Positions 16,943-25,896 of a DNA stretch of 47,992 nt are shown here, piece after piece (position 1 is the stretch's first letter; the number at the start of each line of letters is the position of its first letter). The stretch is taken from NCBI GenBank assembly GCA_013288885.1, contig JABDBA010000013.1, positions 633 through 48,624 on the forward strand, in the 5' to 3' direction. The DNA comes from Gammaproteobacteria bacterium (GTDB lineage: Bacteria > Pseudomonadota > Gammaproteobacteria > JABDBA01). The translations under genes and the position numbers were made by a program. The notes below the pieces were generated by a model, which was given only the letters and a program-made list of their open reading frames with translations, did not search any database and was not told the DNA's origin.

Positions 16943-18298
16943 ATGAAAAAAAAATCATCCGACAAAATTAATCTGCTTGCTGAAAAAACCCATTGGCAAG
17001 AAATGGCTGTAGATATTCTGAAACAAGCACAACAACAAGGTGCTACCAGCGCCGAACTCACTATCGGTAGTGATGTGGGTTTTTCAGTTAATGTGCGCAT
17101 GGGTGAAGTCGATACCGTCGAATATAACCGTGATAAAGGAGTGGGTATTACTGTTTATTTTGATAAGCGCAAGGGCTATGCCAATAGTTCGGATACCAGC
17201 CCCGACGCGATTAAAAGCGCGGTGACAGCAGCGTGTCATATTGCCCGTTTCACTACAGAAGATCCTTGTGCCGGGCTTGCCGATGCGGCGTTAATGGCAA
17301 AAGATTATAAAGATTTAGATTTATATCACCCTTGGCATATCGAGACTGAACAAGCGATTGTGTTAGCGCGCGAATGCGAAGATTTGGCGCGTGCCTTTGA
17401 TAAACGTATCACTAATTCCGATGGCGCGAGTTTGGGTACTTCACAAAGTATTAATATCTATGCGAATACACACGGTTTTATTGGGTCGGTTTCTACTTCG
17501 CGCCACAGTATTAGTTGCAGCGTGGTGGGTCAAGATGCTTCAGGTATGCAACGCGATTCCGGTTTTACCACTGCGCGTGATCCCAGTGATTTGGAAAGTG
17601 TGGCTAAAGTAGCGCGCGAAGCAGCGGAAAATACCGTGAAACGTCTCAGCGCGCGCCGCGTGAAAACTTGTCAAGTGCCGGTTATTTTTCGGGCCGATAT
17701 CGCGAGCAGCATATTGGGAAGTTTTTTAGGTGCAATCTCAGGCGGTAATCTTTATCGCAAGTCTTCTTTTTTAGTGGATCATTTAGGTAAAAAAGTATTT
17801 TCTGATCACGTGCAGATTTACGAACGCCCACATATTTTAAAAGGCTTAGGCAGTTCACCGTTTGATGCCGAAGGTGTTGCCACTCATGATCGCGATTTGA
17901 TTGTCGACGGTGTATTACAAGGTTATTTACTCAGTAGTTATTCTGCTCGTAAATTAGGCATGCAGACTACCGGTAATGCAGGTGGTTCGCATAATGTGTT
18001 AATTAAAACCAGCAATGATGATCTTGCTGCATTGTTAAAAAAAATGGGCACAGGCTTTTTAGTAACTGAAGTAATGGGGCAAGGCGTGAATTTGGTGACC
18101 GGCGATTATTCACGCGGCGCCAATGGTTTTTGGGTAGAAAACGGCGCGATTCAATACCCCGTCGACGAAGTCACCATTGCTGGCAATCTGCGTGATATGT
18201 ACCAGCATCTAGTAGCGGTGAGTAACGACATCGACCACCGCAGCCATATTCTCACTGGCTCGATTTTGTTTGAGAAGATGACTATCGCCGGGGAGTGA
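16943..18298 (+). CDS. pmbA: Metalloprotease PmbA/TldE
   Basis: TldE subunit of the TldD/E protease, which processes modified peptides such as microcins and unfolded peptides in the cytosol. At 451 residues it is family length, with VNVRMGEVDTVEYNRDKGVGITVYFDKRKGYA near the N-terminus and conserved blocks VPVIFRADIASSILGSFLGAISGGN and GNAGGSHNVL. As in other PmbA proteins, the zinc site belongs to the TldD partner, which is not in this window. The gene starts six bases after the acetyltransferase gene, so it may be read from the same transcript. Its last 90 bases are overlapped on the other strand by the repeat-protein gene. Confidence 0.95.
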   Translation: MKKKSSDKINLLAEKTHWQEMAVDILKQAQQQGATSAELTIGSDVGFSVNVRMGEVDTVEYNRDKGVGITVYFDKRKGYANSSDTSPDAIKSAVTAACHIARFTTEDPCAGLADAALMAKDYKDLDLYHPWHIETEQAIVLARECEDLARAFDKRITNSDGASLGTSQSINIYANTHGFIGSVSTSRHSISCSVVGQDASGMQRDSGFTTARDPSDLESVAKVAREAAENTVKRLSARRVKTCQVPVIFRADIASSILGSFLGAISGGNLYRKSSFLVDHLGKKVFSDHVQIYERPHILKGLGSSPFDAEGVATHDRDLIVDGVLQGYLLSSYSARKLGMQTTGNAGGSHNVLIKTSNDDLAALLKKMGTGFLVTEVMGQGVNLVTGDYSRGANGFWVENGAIQYPVDEVTIAGNLRDMYQHLVAVSNDIDHRSHILTGSILFEKMTIAGE

Positions 18299-21200
18299 TG
18301 GGTTCAGTGTTCGAGAAAAATCTGCTGCCGCAAGGCGGGCAACTTTTGCTGGTAATTGATACACCCATTTTCCCGGAGAGCTATTATCCTGTTTTAATTG
18401 TGAAAGTGGTAGATTGAGATCCTGAAGTACCGATTTTAATGTATCGTGAGCATAATTATTATTGTAAGTTATATTTATGGTACTAACGTTTGTTGATTTT
18501 AGATGTTTTTCAATAAAATCTTTTAATATAAAACAAGCGATTATAGGGTCTATAGAATCCAAATTTACGTTGTTATCTTGGAATTCTGCAGCTAAACGTG
18601 GGCCCTTAGGCAAAATCATCCATCCGGTTCTAACTTCTTGTATAAGTTCTTCTAAAATCGTTTTCCCATTTTCCCATTGTTTTGATTTGACGCAGATTTG
18701 TAAAATATTCAGATATATTTTGTAAAAATATTCGCTACGACCGCCAGCTTCAATTTGACAACCAGGTTGTATGTGATGGGCCCAATTTTTTGCATGCTGA
18801 AATTCCTCAAAAGCGGCCTTAAGATATGTATCTTGCAGTTCCTGGGAAGCTTTTTCATCCGAAGCAAGTTTCCAAAATTTATAAATCAAATTATCATACA
18901 TCCTTGGGCCCGCTACTTTTAATTTTTCTGCCTCTCTTATTAATGTTCGCGCTTCAGTATATTTTCCCAACCGAATAGAACAAGCAATAGCTATATCAAA
19001 AATTTCAGGAAGCTGTCGCTCAGCTCTAAGACGATAGTATCCTGGCTTATCAAGTAACATTTTAAAATTTTCAAATTGTTTTAATACAAGTTGGAAATAG
19101 TTTTTTTTCTGCTCCTTGAAAATACCGCTTGCTCGACCTAATGTATAGAGGCCATGAATCAAAATAAAATTACATTCAGCGCTAGCGTGATCGCTTCTTT
19201 CTGTTTCTTGTAGTAATTCTTGGGCTTTATCCACTCTACCCAATCGGATGGCGCAATCAATGGCTGCGCCAAAAATCTTAACTTTTTCTTTTTTTGTCGC
19301 TGGATAAATCAGTTGACTCGATAATGTATTAAATTGGACAAATTCACTTAAAGCGGTAGTAAGATAATGGTGTTTTTTTTCTTTTGAAATTTTACTATTT
19401 AAGCCTAATTGGTGCAGGCCATGAATTATGCTACCATAGCAACCAGCAATAGTATTCCCTGTCTTTTCCGCCGTTCGCAAAAGTGTTTGGGCATCTTCCA
19501 CTTTTCCTATTCGAAGGGCACAATCAATGCCCACACTAAAAATTTTAGCCTTGACCGCTTTTGCATCGTTATCTTCTGGTTTATTTTTCAAAGAATCAAA
19601 CTTTGCGGCTTCATTTAGAGCAATGTTAAAATAATTGCGTCGTTGCTCTTGTGAGGCTTCATTTTTGCCTAATCCGTGTAAACCATTAATTAAAGTATAC
19701 CAGCATATATCATTGGCATAACCTAAGTCTTCGGTCTGGCGCAAAAATGCTTGAGCTTGTTCTATTCTTCTTAATCGAATGGCACAGTCGATTGCTACGC
19801 CAAATACCTTACACATCTCTTCTGTTACTACTTGATAACCTGGTTGGCCGATTAGGGTATTGAGGTGTACGAATTCATCTAGAACAAGATTAAAGTAATA
19901 TTGCTGTTGTTCTGTTGAAGTTTTTGGCGCTAAACCTAGTTGATGTGCCATATGAATCAAGTGGTGATGAAATTTAGCATCCGCAATTTTCATTTTTTCT
20001 GCTGTACGTAATAGTTCTTGGGCTGTGATGAAATTATTTAAATGGATGGCGGAGTAGATGGCAAAATCAAACATCTTATATTTTTCTTGTTTGGTAATTC
20101 GATACTGGGGTTGCTCTGCTAAGGTATTGAAAGATGTGAATTCAGCAAGAACCAGACTAAAGTAATAGTCATGTTGTTCTTTTGAATCTTTGTGTGCTAA
20201 GCCTAAGTCATGGGCGGCATGAGCCACGCGTGAGTGAAGCCTGGGGTCAGCTATTCCTATTCTATTTGCTTCGCTTAATAATTGTTGGATTTTTTCATGA
20301 TCTTTTAATTCGAGGGCCCAATCAAGAACCTCTTGATATATTTGCTGTATTTTTTCATTTTGTTGTTTGCCTTTGGGGTCGGTTTTTGAGTTAAAATGAT
20401 TTAGTTCCGTAAGGGCAAGCTCAAAGTGATGTTTTCGTTGCGCTTCTGAAACACCGCGTTTTTGGCTTGATTCGTGTAGACGATGAATAAATGTAAAAAG
20501 ATTTATCTCATCGGCAATATTTAGTTCTATAGCATCAGATAAAATAACACGCGCTTGTGTTACTTCTCCTAAGTCGAGAGCAAAACCAATGGCAACATTA
20601 AATATCTCATTAAATGTTTTGTAGTTGGGATTTTCTTTGGGTTGTGGAGATTTTCTTGCAACAATTTCTTTATAATTTCGTTTTAGGATCTCTATTTCTT
20701 GTAAAGCAAGTTTAAAGTAATCGTGTTGCTGCGCTTTCGAAGTTCTTCTTTTTTGTGATAATATACGTAAGCCATTAATCAAATTAAAATAGTTTATAGC
20801 GGTAACATTGCTTTTTCTTTCTGCTTCACGTAATATTCTTTGAGCTTCTTGTGGTTCTCCAATGATGAGAGCATATTTGATCAACACATTGGTGATCTTA
20901 GGAAATGCCGGATCTTCTTTATCATGAAAATAGGGTTGATCAAGTGAGTTTATAGCATTTTTAAATTCAGCCAAGACGATAAAAAAATTCTTTCGCTGAG
21001 TATCAGCTGTAACACGTTTGCCAGAAGTTAGCTTAAAGACGCCGTTGATAAAACTAAAATAACTGATATCATTGGCAATTCTATCTAATCTGGCTTCTTG
21101 TAATACGGCTTGGGCTTGTTGAATATCGCCGATCTTAATATAATAATTTAATACCTGATTAAAAATTTTAGCGAGCGCTCTGCCCTTTTCCCCGACGACA

Positions 21201-21502
21201 TCAAAAAAATTTGTTCTTCTCACTTTTTTGTAATATGCCCATCTTTCTTTAGTTTTTTTGAACTCATCTAGGAATGTTTTAGTAAGATTTGTATTGCTAT
21301 CTTTTTTTATCTTAATATTAAGCGTACTTAACATTTTTAAGTGATCTATCGCAGTGTCTGTATTTCTATTCTCGCGGTTTCGAAGTGTTTCTTGCTCGTC
21401 ACCAAATTTATCATCTCGGGATACCGAAGGGCTTCTCCGACGTTTACGGGTTCCATTGCCATTTGCCTGCTCGCGTGATCTATCTTTGTGGTTTGGGTAC
21501 AT
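18209..21502 (-). CDS. Large helical-repeat protein (PPR/TPR-like), candidate secreted effector
   Basis: Unknown protein of 1097 residues. After a very basic, Ser/Arg-rich N-terminus (RKRRRSPSVSR at 19-29, resembling a eukaryotic nuclear-import signal) there are nine repeats of roughly 85-105 residues plus a partial tenth. Each has a helical pair like LGRVDKAQELLQETE, a segment like CNFILIHGLYTLG, a linker with KEQ, and a helix like YFQLVLKQFENFKMLLD-PGY. The first two helices resemble pentatricopeptide or TPR units, folds that bind RNA or peptides. There is no signal peptide or membrane segment. A PmrA-type box lies 52 bases upstream. The C-terminal 30 residues are encoded antisense to the end of pmbA, suggesting the stop was lost or the gene moved in. 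Confidence 0.8.
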   Translation of the reverse strand: MYPNHKDRSREQANGNGTRKRRRSPSVSRDDKFGDEQETLRNRENRNTDTAIDHLKMLSTLNIKIKKDSNTNLTKTFLDEFKKTKERWAYYKKVRRTNFFDVVGEKGRALAKIFNQVLNYYIKIGDIQQAQAVLQEARLDRIANDISYFSFINGVFKLTSGKRVTADTQRKNFFIVLAEFKNAINSLDQPYFHDKEDPAFPKITNVLIKYALIIGEPQEAQRILREAERKSNVTAINYFNLINGLRILSQKRRTSKAQQHDYFKLALQEIEILKRNYKEIVARKSPQPKENPNYKTFNEIFNVAIGFALDLGEVTQARVILSDAIELNIADEINLFTFIHRLHESSQKRGVSEAQRKHHFELALTELNHFNSKTDPKGKQQNEKIQQIYQEVLDWALELKDHEKIQQLLSEANRIGIADPRLHSRVAHAAHDLGLAHKDSKEQHDYYFSLVLAEFTSFNTLAEQPQYRITKQEKYKMFDFAIYSAIHLNNFITAQELLRTAEKMKIADAKFHHHLIHMAHQLGLAPKTSTEQQQYYFNLVLDEFVHLNTLIGQPGYQVVTEEMCKVFGVAIDCAIRLRRIEQAQAFLRQTEDLGYANDICWYTLINGLHGLGKNEASQEQRRNYFNIALNEAAKFDSLKNKPEDNDAKAVKAKIFSVGIDCALRIGKVEDAQTLLRTAEKTGNTIAGCYGSIIHGLHQLGLNSKISKEKKHHYLTTALSEFVQFNTLSSQLIYPATKKEKVKIFGAAIDCAIRLGRVDKAQELLQETERSDHASAECNFILIHGLYTLGRASGIFKEQKKNYFQLVLKQFENFKMLLDKPGYYRLRAERQLPEIFDIAIACSIRLGKYTEARTLIREAEKLKVAGPRMYDNLIYKFWKLASDEKASQELQDTYLKAAFEEFQHAKNWAHHIQPGCQIEAGGRSEYFYKIYLNILQICVKSKQWENGKTILEELIQEVRTGWMILPKGPRLAAEFQDNNVNLDSIDPIIACFILKDFIEKHLKSTNVSTINITYNNNYAHDTLKSVLQDLNLPLSQLKQDNSSPGKWVYQLPAKVARLAAADFSRTLNPSLPGDSHLLKQNRASENMAAVVDVVTHRY

Positions 21503-21540
21503 ATTTTTTACCTAAGTTCGAGAGAGTAGTTAAGGTAGTT

Positions 21541-21574
21541 TAATATAGCATATTATCCTTAAGAAAACCTTAAG
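21541..21574 (-). promoter_or_regulatory. PmrA-type box and -10 of the repeat-protein gene
   Basis: Minus strand: CTTAAGGTT, two bases (TT), CTTAAGGAT (21574-21555), then exactly seven bases and TATATT as the -10. This is a tandem half-site with 11-bp period, the published layout of PmrA sites before Legionella and Coxiella Dot/Icm genes. The same arrangement with the same 7-base spacing occurs at 41300-41319. Binding is inferred. Confidence 0.7.
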
Positions 21575-21603
21575 GATAATTATTTATAGACAGAAAGAAG
21601 TGG

Positions 21604-22656
21604 CTAAGCCGGGTACTTCAACCACAGCGGCATGGCGGTGGTGAGGTAGTCCATGAATTTCCACAGGCCGACGCGGTATTCGAGGTTGCCGAGGCGATCG
21701 ATTTTACCTTCGGGGAAGGCGATGCCTAAGCCGAATAAACCCGGCGCGATGATGCCGGTTTTGTCGTCATAACTTAAATCATTAAACCCTTCGATCGAAA
21801 TCAAGCGCTTTTGAAAACCAACGGCATAAACTGCTTTGGTGCAGTTCGGTAAATATTCTTGCAGATTTTCACTTGATGATAGTACACGGTGCAGTCGTGG
21901 TGGTAATGTACCATCGATATGTTCGCGTGCCCAATCTGCCGTAGTGCCTTTTAAACCGGTATCATCAAACAAAATCCAATCATCCATATACACGGCATAA
22001 CGCAACGGCGATTGATAAAAATTAATAACTTTTTTTAACGAGCAATTTTCTAACAAATTGCGAATGATAAGAATAGCCGAATGCGATGAGCCAAATACTG
22101 CGACAGTATCTTCCTTGCTGCAATTTTGCGCTAAATGATCAGGATCAAAAGCCATCTCTAATGGAATGGTTTGTACCGCAGGAAAAGACAATGTTTTGGG
22201 TTCAGCGCCGGTCGCTAATATCACATTTTTAGCAGATAGTTTTTGATCAGCGAGAGAAATCTCCCAATGTTTGTGGTTTAATTTTAAATGTTTTACTAGC
22301 CCTGCTTGCCAATGCACTTGTTTTTGTAATTGCGCTGTCACCCATTGCAGCGGATCAGCCATAAATTTTAATTCGCAAGTTTTATCGGGATTTAAATTAT
22401 GCAGGGCAAATTTTTCTGGGCAATTGGTATAATTAAAGGCATCGCTGGCGGTTAGAAATCGATTAAATAAACTGACTTTAGTATTGCTAGGCACTTTACG
22501 CCACTTGCTGCCGAAATCACCCACACGAAATTCAGGATCAAACCAGGCAATTTTTTCGGGTTTAACTTGGTTGTCGATGAGTTTCCCCACTGCGGCAATA
22601 CCGGCAGGTCCCGCGCCGATGACGGCCCAGTCGAATTGTGTGATTTTATCTTGCAA
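21604..22656 (-). CDS. FAD-dependent pyridine nucleotide oxidoreductase / flavin monooxygenase-like protein
   Basis: Flavoprotein of 350 residues with two dinucleotide-binding motifs: GAGPAGIAAV near residue 15 for FAD and VAVFGSSHSAILI near 187 for NAD(P)H. A short acidic loop YMDDWILFDDTGLKGTTADWA and the closing GLFGLGIAFPEG segment resemble FAD-dependent monooxygenase relatives, but I cannot name a substrate. It begins at TTG 22656, two bases after the HPr stop, with GGGGA upstream, so it is the distal gene of the hpf-rapZ-HPr operon. What it contributes to that phosphotransfer cluster is unclear. Confidence 0.8.
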   Translation of the reverse strand: MQDKITQFDWAVIGAGPAGIAAVGKLIDNQVKPEKIAWFDPEFRVGDFGSKWRKVPSNTKVSLFNRFLTASDAFNYTNCPEKFALHNLNPDKTCELKFMADPLQWVTAQLQKQVHWQAGLVKHLKLNHKHWEISLADQKLSAKNVILATGAEPKTLSFPAVQTIPLEMAFDPDHLAQNCSKEDTVAVFGSSHSAILIIRNLLENCSLKKVINFYQSPLRYAVYMDDWILFDDTGLKGTTADWAREHIDGTLPPRLHRVLSSSENLQEYLPNCTKAVYAVGFQKRLISIEGFNDLSYDDKTGIIAPGLFGLGIAFPEGKIDRLGNLEYRVGLWKFMDYLTTAMPLWLKYPA

Positions 22657-22658
22657 GG

Positions 22659-22928
22659 TTATTCCCCTTCACCAAATTTATTATTAATGAGGTTTTCTAA
22701 TGCCGCCAGAGCTGCTGTTTCATCTTCACCCTCGATACTAAATTCAATCGCGGTGCCTTTACTGGCAGCCAGCATCATCACCCCCATGATGCTTTTACCA
22801 TTGGCTTGTTTGTTATTGCAAGTGATGATGATTTCGCTGCCAAAGTGAGAGGCTTCTTTGACGAGCTTAGCTGCAGCGCGGGCATGTAGGCCGAGTTTAT
22901 TGGCGATGATGAGTGATTTTTTTAACAT
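22659..22928 (-). CDS. HPr phosphocarrier protein
   Basis: Phosphocarrier of the PTS, 89 residues. The catalytic histidine is His15 in KLGLHARAAAK; the regulatory serine is Ser46 in NGKSIMGVMMLAA. Ser46 is the target of HPr kinase, and an HPr kinase gene lies three genes upstream, so both phosphorylation inputs seem retained. No EI gene or sugar permease is in the window, so this looks like a regulatory rather than transport system. Confidence 0.95.
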   Translation of the reverse strand: MLKKSLIIANKLGLHARAAAKLVKEASHFGSEIIITCNNKQANGKSIMGVMMLAASKGTAIEFSIEGEDETAALAALENLINNKFGEGE

Positions 22929-22932
22929 AATG

Positions 22933-23376
22933 TTATGCTGTAGTTATTTCAACACCATAGGAACAAATACCTCTTTGCCCACCACTTAAAGCCACTTGTG
23001 CGAGTTCTGTTAAGGGTAAATCAGGGTAATTCATTACACGGATTAACATCGGTAAATTCAAGCCAGCAATAATTTCCACTTGGTCATTCTCTTGTAATTT
23101 ATGGGCAATATTGCTGGGGGTTGCGCCTAATACATCCGTTAAAATCAGCACACCACAACCGTGATCAAGTTCATTGGATAATGTTTGCAGAGTTGGCAAT
23201 AACACATCAGGATCGGTGCCATGATCAACACAAAAAGTACAAGCGCGCAACGGTAATGTACCAAACGTTTTAGCCACAGCATCCAGCAAGGCGCGACCTA
23301 CCCCGCTGTGTGTCACAAGCAGAACGCTGGCGCGTGCTGTTTTACAATTCTCGGTGTCGTATTTGAATATTTTCAT
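22933..23376 (-). CDS. PTS EIIA component, mannose family
   Basis: Cytosolic phosphoryl acceptor, about 147 residues. The active histidine is His23 in SVLLVTHSGVGRALL; FCVDHGTDPDVLLPTLQTL, the GVLILTDVLGATPSNIA stretch and LNLPMLIRVMNY are typical of EIIA-Man. ATG 23376 overlaps the end of rapZ by 35 bases and is preferred over an upstream frame start at 23436 deep inside rapZ. No EIIB, EIIC or EIID genes accompany it, so it most likely serves as a regulatory sink for HPr phosphate, as in other proteobacteria with an incomplete PTS. Confidence 0.88.
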   Translation of the reverse strand: MKIFKYDTENCKTARASVLLVTHSGVGRALLDAVAKTFGTLPLRACTFCVDHGTDPDVLLPTLQTLSNELDHGCGVLILTDVLGATPSNIAHKLQENDQVEIIAGLNLPMLIRVMNYPDLPLTELAQVALSGGQRGICSYGVEITTA

Positions 23377-24181
23377 AATAATTTCGGAAATAATTGGCAA
23401 GTTCTTCGGCAATATAAACTGAGCGGTGTTGGCCACCGGTACAACCTATTGCCACGGTCATATAATTGCGGTTGTCGTTTGCAAAACGCGGCAACCAAGT
23501 TTGTAAAAATTTTTGAATATCTGTTAGCAATTCTTTGGTAAAGGTTTGTTGCTGTAAATATTCTTTGACTTCAGGGGCAACGCCCGAACAATTACGCAAA
23601 TTCAATTCCCAATACGGGTTGGGTAAACACCGTACGTCAAATACAAAATCCGCATCAAGTGGTACGCCATATTTATAGCCAAAAGATTGGAACAGTAATG
23701 ACAAACCAGCATGTGTTTTGGGTGAAATACGATTACGCACTAATTCACGCAATTGCTGTACATTCAAAAAACTGGTATCAATACGCAAGTCAGCTAATTC
23801 GTTAATGGGGCCAAGCAGCTGTGCTTCGTTTTGTACTGCTTCTTTGAGTGAAATTTTTTCAGAAGATAAAGGGTGTTTACGGCGTGTTTCACTAAAACGT
23901 TTTATTAAGATGTGATCGGCCGCATCTAAAAAAATAATTTCATGTTGTAAAATAGTTTTCTTTAATTCGTCAATAATGCCAGCGAAGCGATCAAGATCAG
24001 CCGGCAAGTTGCGCGCATCAATGCTCACCGCAATTTGCGGGTGTGCATTAATATGGGCTACTAATGTGGGCAACAAACCTACGGGTAAATTGTCAATGCA
24101 ATAGAAGCCCAAGTCTTCTAGCGCGTGGAGGCAAACACTTTTTCCTGAGCCGGAGCGGCCACTGACAATAGTAAGTTTCAT
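23342..24181 (-). CDS. rapZ: RNase adapter protein / nucleotide-binding RapZ
   Basis: 279 residues with Walker A GRSGSGKS (8-15), then LGFYCIDNLPVGLL, and the conserved C-terminal IGCTGGQHRSVYIAEELANYF. In Escherichia coli RapZ guides RNase E to the small RNA GlmZ and so controls glucosamine-6-phosphate supply for cell-wall and LPS synthesis. Its place among LPS-transport and phosphotransfer genes matches that role. It overlaps the HPr kinase gene by four bases. Confidence 0.96.
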   Translation of the reverse strand: MKLTIVSGRSGSGKSVCLHALEDLGFYCIDNLPVGLLPTLVAHINAHPQIAVSIDARNLPADLDRFAGIIDELKKTILQHEIIFLDAADHILIKRFSETRRKHPLSSEKISLKEAVQNEAQLLGPINELADLRIDTSFLNVQQLRELVRNRISPKTHAGLSLLFQSFGYKYGVPLDADFVFDVRCLPNPYWELNLRNCSGVAPEVKEYLQQQTFTKELLTDIQKFLQTWLPRFANDNRNYMTVAIGCTGGQHRSVYIAEELANYFRNYYENIQIRHREL

Positions 24182-24723
24182 AATGCAGTTTCAAGCAGTT
24201 GTTGTTGACGATTAATAAAATCTTCGCTGGCGCTATAACCCGCTAGTTTTAATTGTTGATTACGCACTGCGGCTTCAACGAGATTGATAAGGTTTAAAGT
24301 TGGCATAGCGGGTATCGTAATTTTGGTTACCTGGGTTTGCAAAATCAACTGGTCACATTGCACGCCTAACAGAGGGTCATCGCTCTTATTCGGCTTTGGC
24401 GGCAATTCGACCAGTTCAATGATAAGTTGTAAACGCTGCTTTACAGCGATAGCTTTATCTCCGAATGCACGCCTAACGTTTATTATACCAAAATTATGGA
24501 TGTTCAAGAAGTCATGCAACAATTCAGGGCAGCGTCCTTCTAAAGTGCCATTGGGTAAGCGGAATATATCGACGGAATCATCGGCAATCAGTTGATGCCC
24601 TTGCCGAATAAGACCCAGTGCCAGCAAGCTTTTGCCGATGCCACTGACACCAGTGAGTAGGGCCCCTAAGCCAAAGACATCCAAAAAAACACCGTGTAAT
24701 GAGAAATTGGATGTATTCAGCAT
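24178..24723 (-). CDS. hprK: HPr kinase/phosphorylase, short form (C-terminal domain only)
   Basis: Predicted to phosphorylate HPr on Ser46. At 181 residues it lacks the N-terminal domain of the roughly 310-residue Gram-positive enzyme and resembles short alphaproteobacterial forms. Walker A is TGVSGIGKS (25-32), with HQLIADDSV (43-51) and NIHNFGIINVRRAFG as the catalytic and signature motifs. The later loop that usually reads PVRPGRN or similar is IPAMPTLN here, so the phosphorylase activity may differ. It begins eight bases after hpf and overlaps rapZ by four. Confidence 0.9.
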   Translation of the reverse strand: MLNTSNFSLHGVFLDVFGLGALLTGVSGIGKSLLALGLIRQGHQLIADDSVDIFRLPNGTLEGRCPELLHDFLNIHNFGIINVRRAFGDKAIAVKQRLQLIIELVELPPKPNKSDDPLLGVQCDQLILQTQVTKITIPAMPTLNLINLVEAAVRNQQLKLAGYSASEDFINRQQQLLETAL

Positions 24724-24731
24724 AGTTAGAG

Positions 24732-25079
24732 TTACAGTAAGTCTTCTTCTTCGATAGAGGTGTGATCTTTGCCATTACCGTTTTCTTTGCCACGATGGTC
24801 TTTTTGTCGTTCTTTATGTTTGATGATTTGATGGTTTAACTTATCGACCAGCAGATCAATCGCGCTATAAAGATCTTCTGATTCTGAACGGGCAAATAGT
24901 TCAGCCCCAGATACGTGAAGGGTCGCTTTAGCAATTTGTTGTAATTTTTCGACATCTAAAACCATGTTAATACTTGTAATATTATCGCCGCGCTTTTTAA
25001 GGCGGTCGAGTTTTTCTACGGCAAAAGTGCGTAGGGCGGGGGTGACTTGAACGCCATGGCCAGTTATGTTGATTTGCAT
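24732..25079 (-). CDS. hpf: Ribosome hibernation-promoting factor, short form
   Basis: Binds the 30S subunit and promotes inactive 100S ribosome dimers in stationary phase. At 115 residues it is a short-type HPF/YfiA protein: MQINITGHGVQVTPALRTFA, then VEKLDRLKKR, and a core ending DLYSAIDLLVDKLNHQIIKHKERQ. The acidic tail (EEEDLL) is slightly long. AAGGAG precedes the ATG. In Escherichia coli rpoN lies between lptB and hpf; here lptB is followed directly by hpf. Confidence 0.95.
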   Translation of the reverse strand: MQINITGHGVQVTPALRTFAVEKLDRLKKRGDNITSINMVLDVEKLQQIAKATLHVSGAELFARSESEDLYSAIDLLVDKLNHQIIKHKERQKDHRGKENGNGKDHTSIEEEDLL

Positions 25080-25127
25080 GGGATTACTCCTTTTTTGAAG
25101 TTAGAATTTTTAATTCGCGCGGAGTTT

Positions 25128-25133
25128 ATTATA
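25128..25133 (-). promoter_or_regulatory. Possible internal -10 for hpf
   Basis: TATAAT on the minus strand, flanked by GGAGT and ACTCC inverted half-sites, lies in the 79-base gap between lptB and hpf. No good -35 is visible. It might let hpf and the phosphotransfer genes be expressed apart from the LPS-transport genes. Confidence 0.3.
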
Positions 25134-25158
25134 CTCCCTATTTACTAGTTTAGCTCAA

Positions 25159-25893
25159 TTAGAGATCAAATTCATGGCCAAGGTAGACTTCACGCACTTT
25201 TTTATTGTCTAAAATGGCTTGTGGGGGGCCAGCACAGATGAGTTCGCCTTGGCTAACGATATAAGCTCGATGACAGATATCGAGGGTTTCACGCACATTA
25301 TGGTCGGTAATGAGTACCCCAATGCCACGTTCATTGAGATGGCTAATCAGGCGCTTAATATCGACTACCGAAATCGGGTCAATGCCCGCAAAAGGTTCAT
25401 CTAGTAGCATGAATTTAGGTTCTAAAGCCAAGGCGCGGGCAATTTCAACGCGACGGCGCTCGCCCCCCGATAAGCTAATGCCTATAGAGTCGCGTATATG
25501 GGTTATATGGAATTCTTGTAACAGGGTTTCAAGGCGTTCTTCCCGTTGTTCAGGGGAAAGCTCTGGGCGTAATTCTAAGATGGCAAGAATATTTTCTGCC
25601 ACTGTGAGTTTGCGAAAAATGGAAGCTTCTTGCGGTAAATAACCGATACCCATGCGCGCGCGCGTATGCATGGGGAGGTAGGTAATATCCTGGTCATTAA
25701 TCAGCACTTTACCATGGTCGCTGCGGATCAACCCAACAATCATGTAGAAACAGGTTGTTTTACCCGCACCATTAGGGCCTAACAAGCCGACAATTTCTCC
25801 GGTTTTAATTTCTATCGAAACGTTCTTGACGACTTCACGGCGATGGTAGCTTTTGCCTAAATTTTCAGCTTTTAAGGTATTATTCGGCATCAT
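25159..25893 (-). CDS. lptB: LPS export ABC transporter ATPase LptB
   Basis: ATPase that powers LPS extraction from the inner membrane with LptFG (not in window). 244 residues with Walker [10 protein letters not shown] (39-47), signature [15 protein letters not shown], and Walker [14 protein letters not shown]. It follows lptA by three bases. The sequence is typical throughout. Confidence 0.97.
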   Translation of the reverse strand: MMPNNTLKAENLGKSYHRREVVKNVSIEIKTGEIVGLLGPNGAGKTTCFYMIVGLIRSDHGKVLINDQDITYLPMHTRARMGIGYLPQEASIFRKLTVAENILAILELRPELSPEQREERLETLLQEFHITHIRDSIGISLSGGERRRVEIARALALEPKFMLLDEPFAGIDPISVVDIKRLISHLNERGIGVLITDHNVRETLDICHRAYIVSQGELICAGPPQAILDNKKVREVYLGHEFDL

Positions 25894-25896
25894 AAT

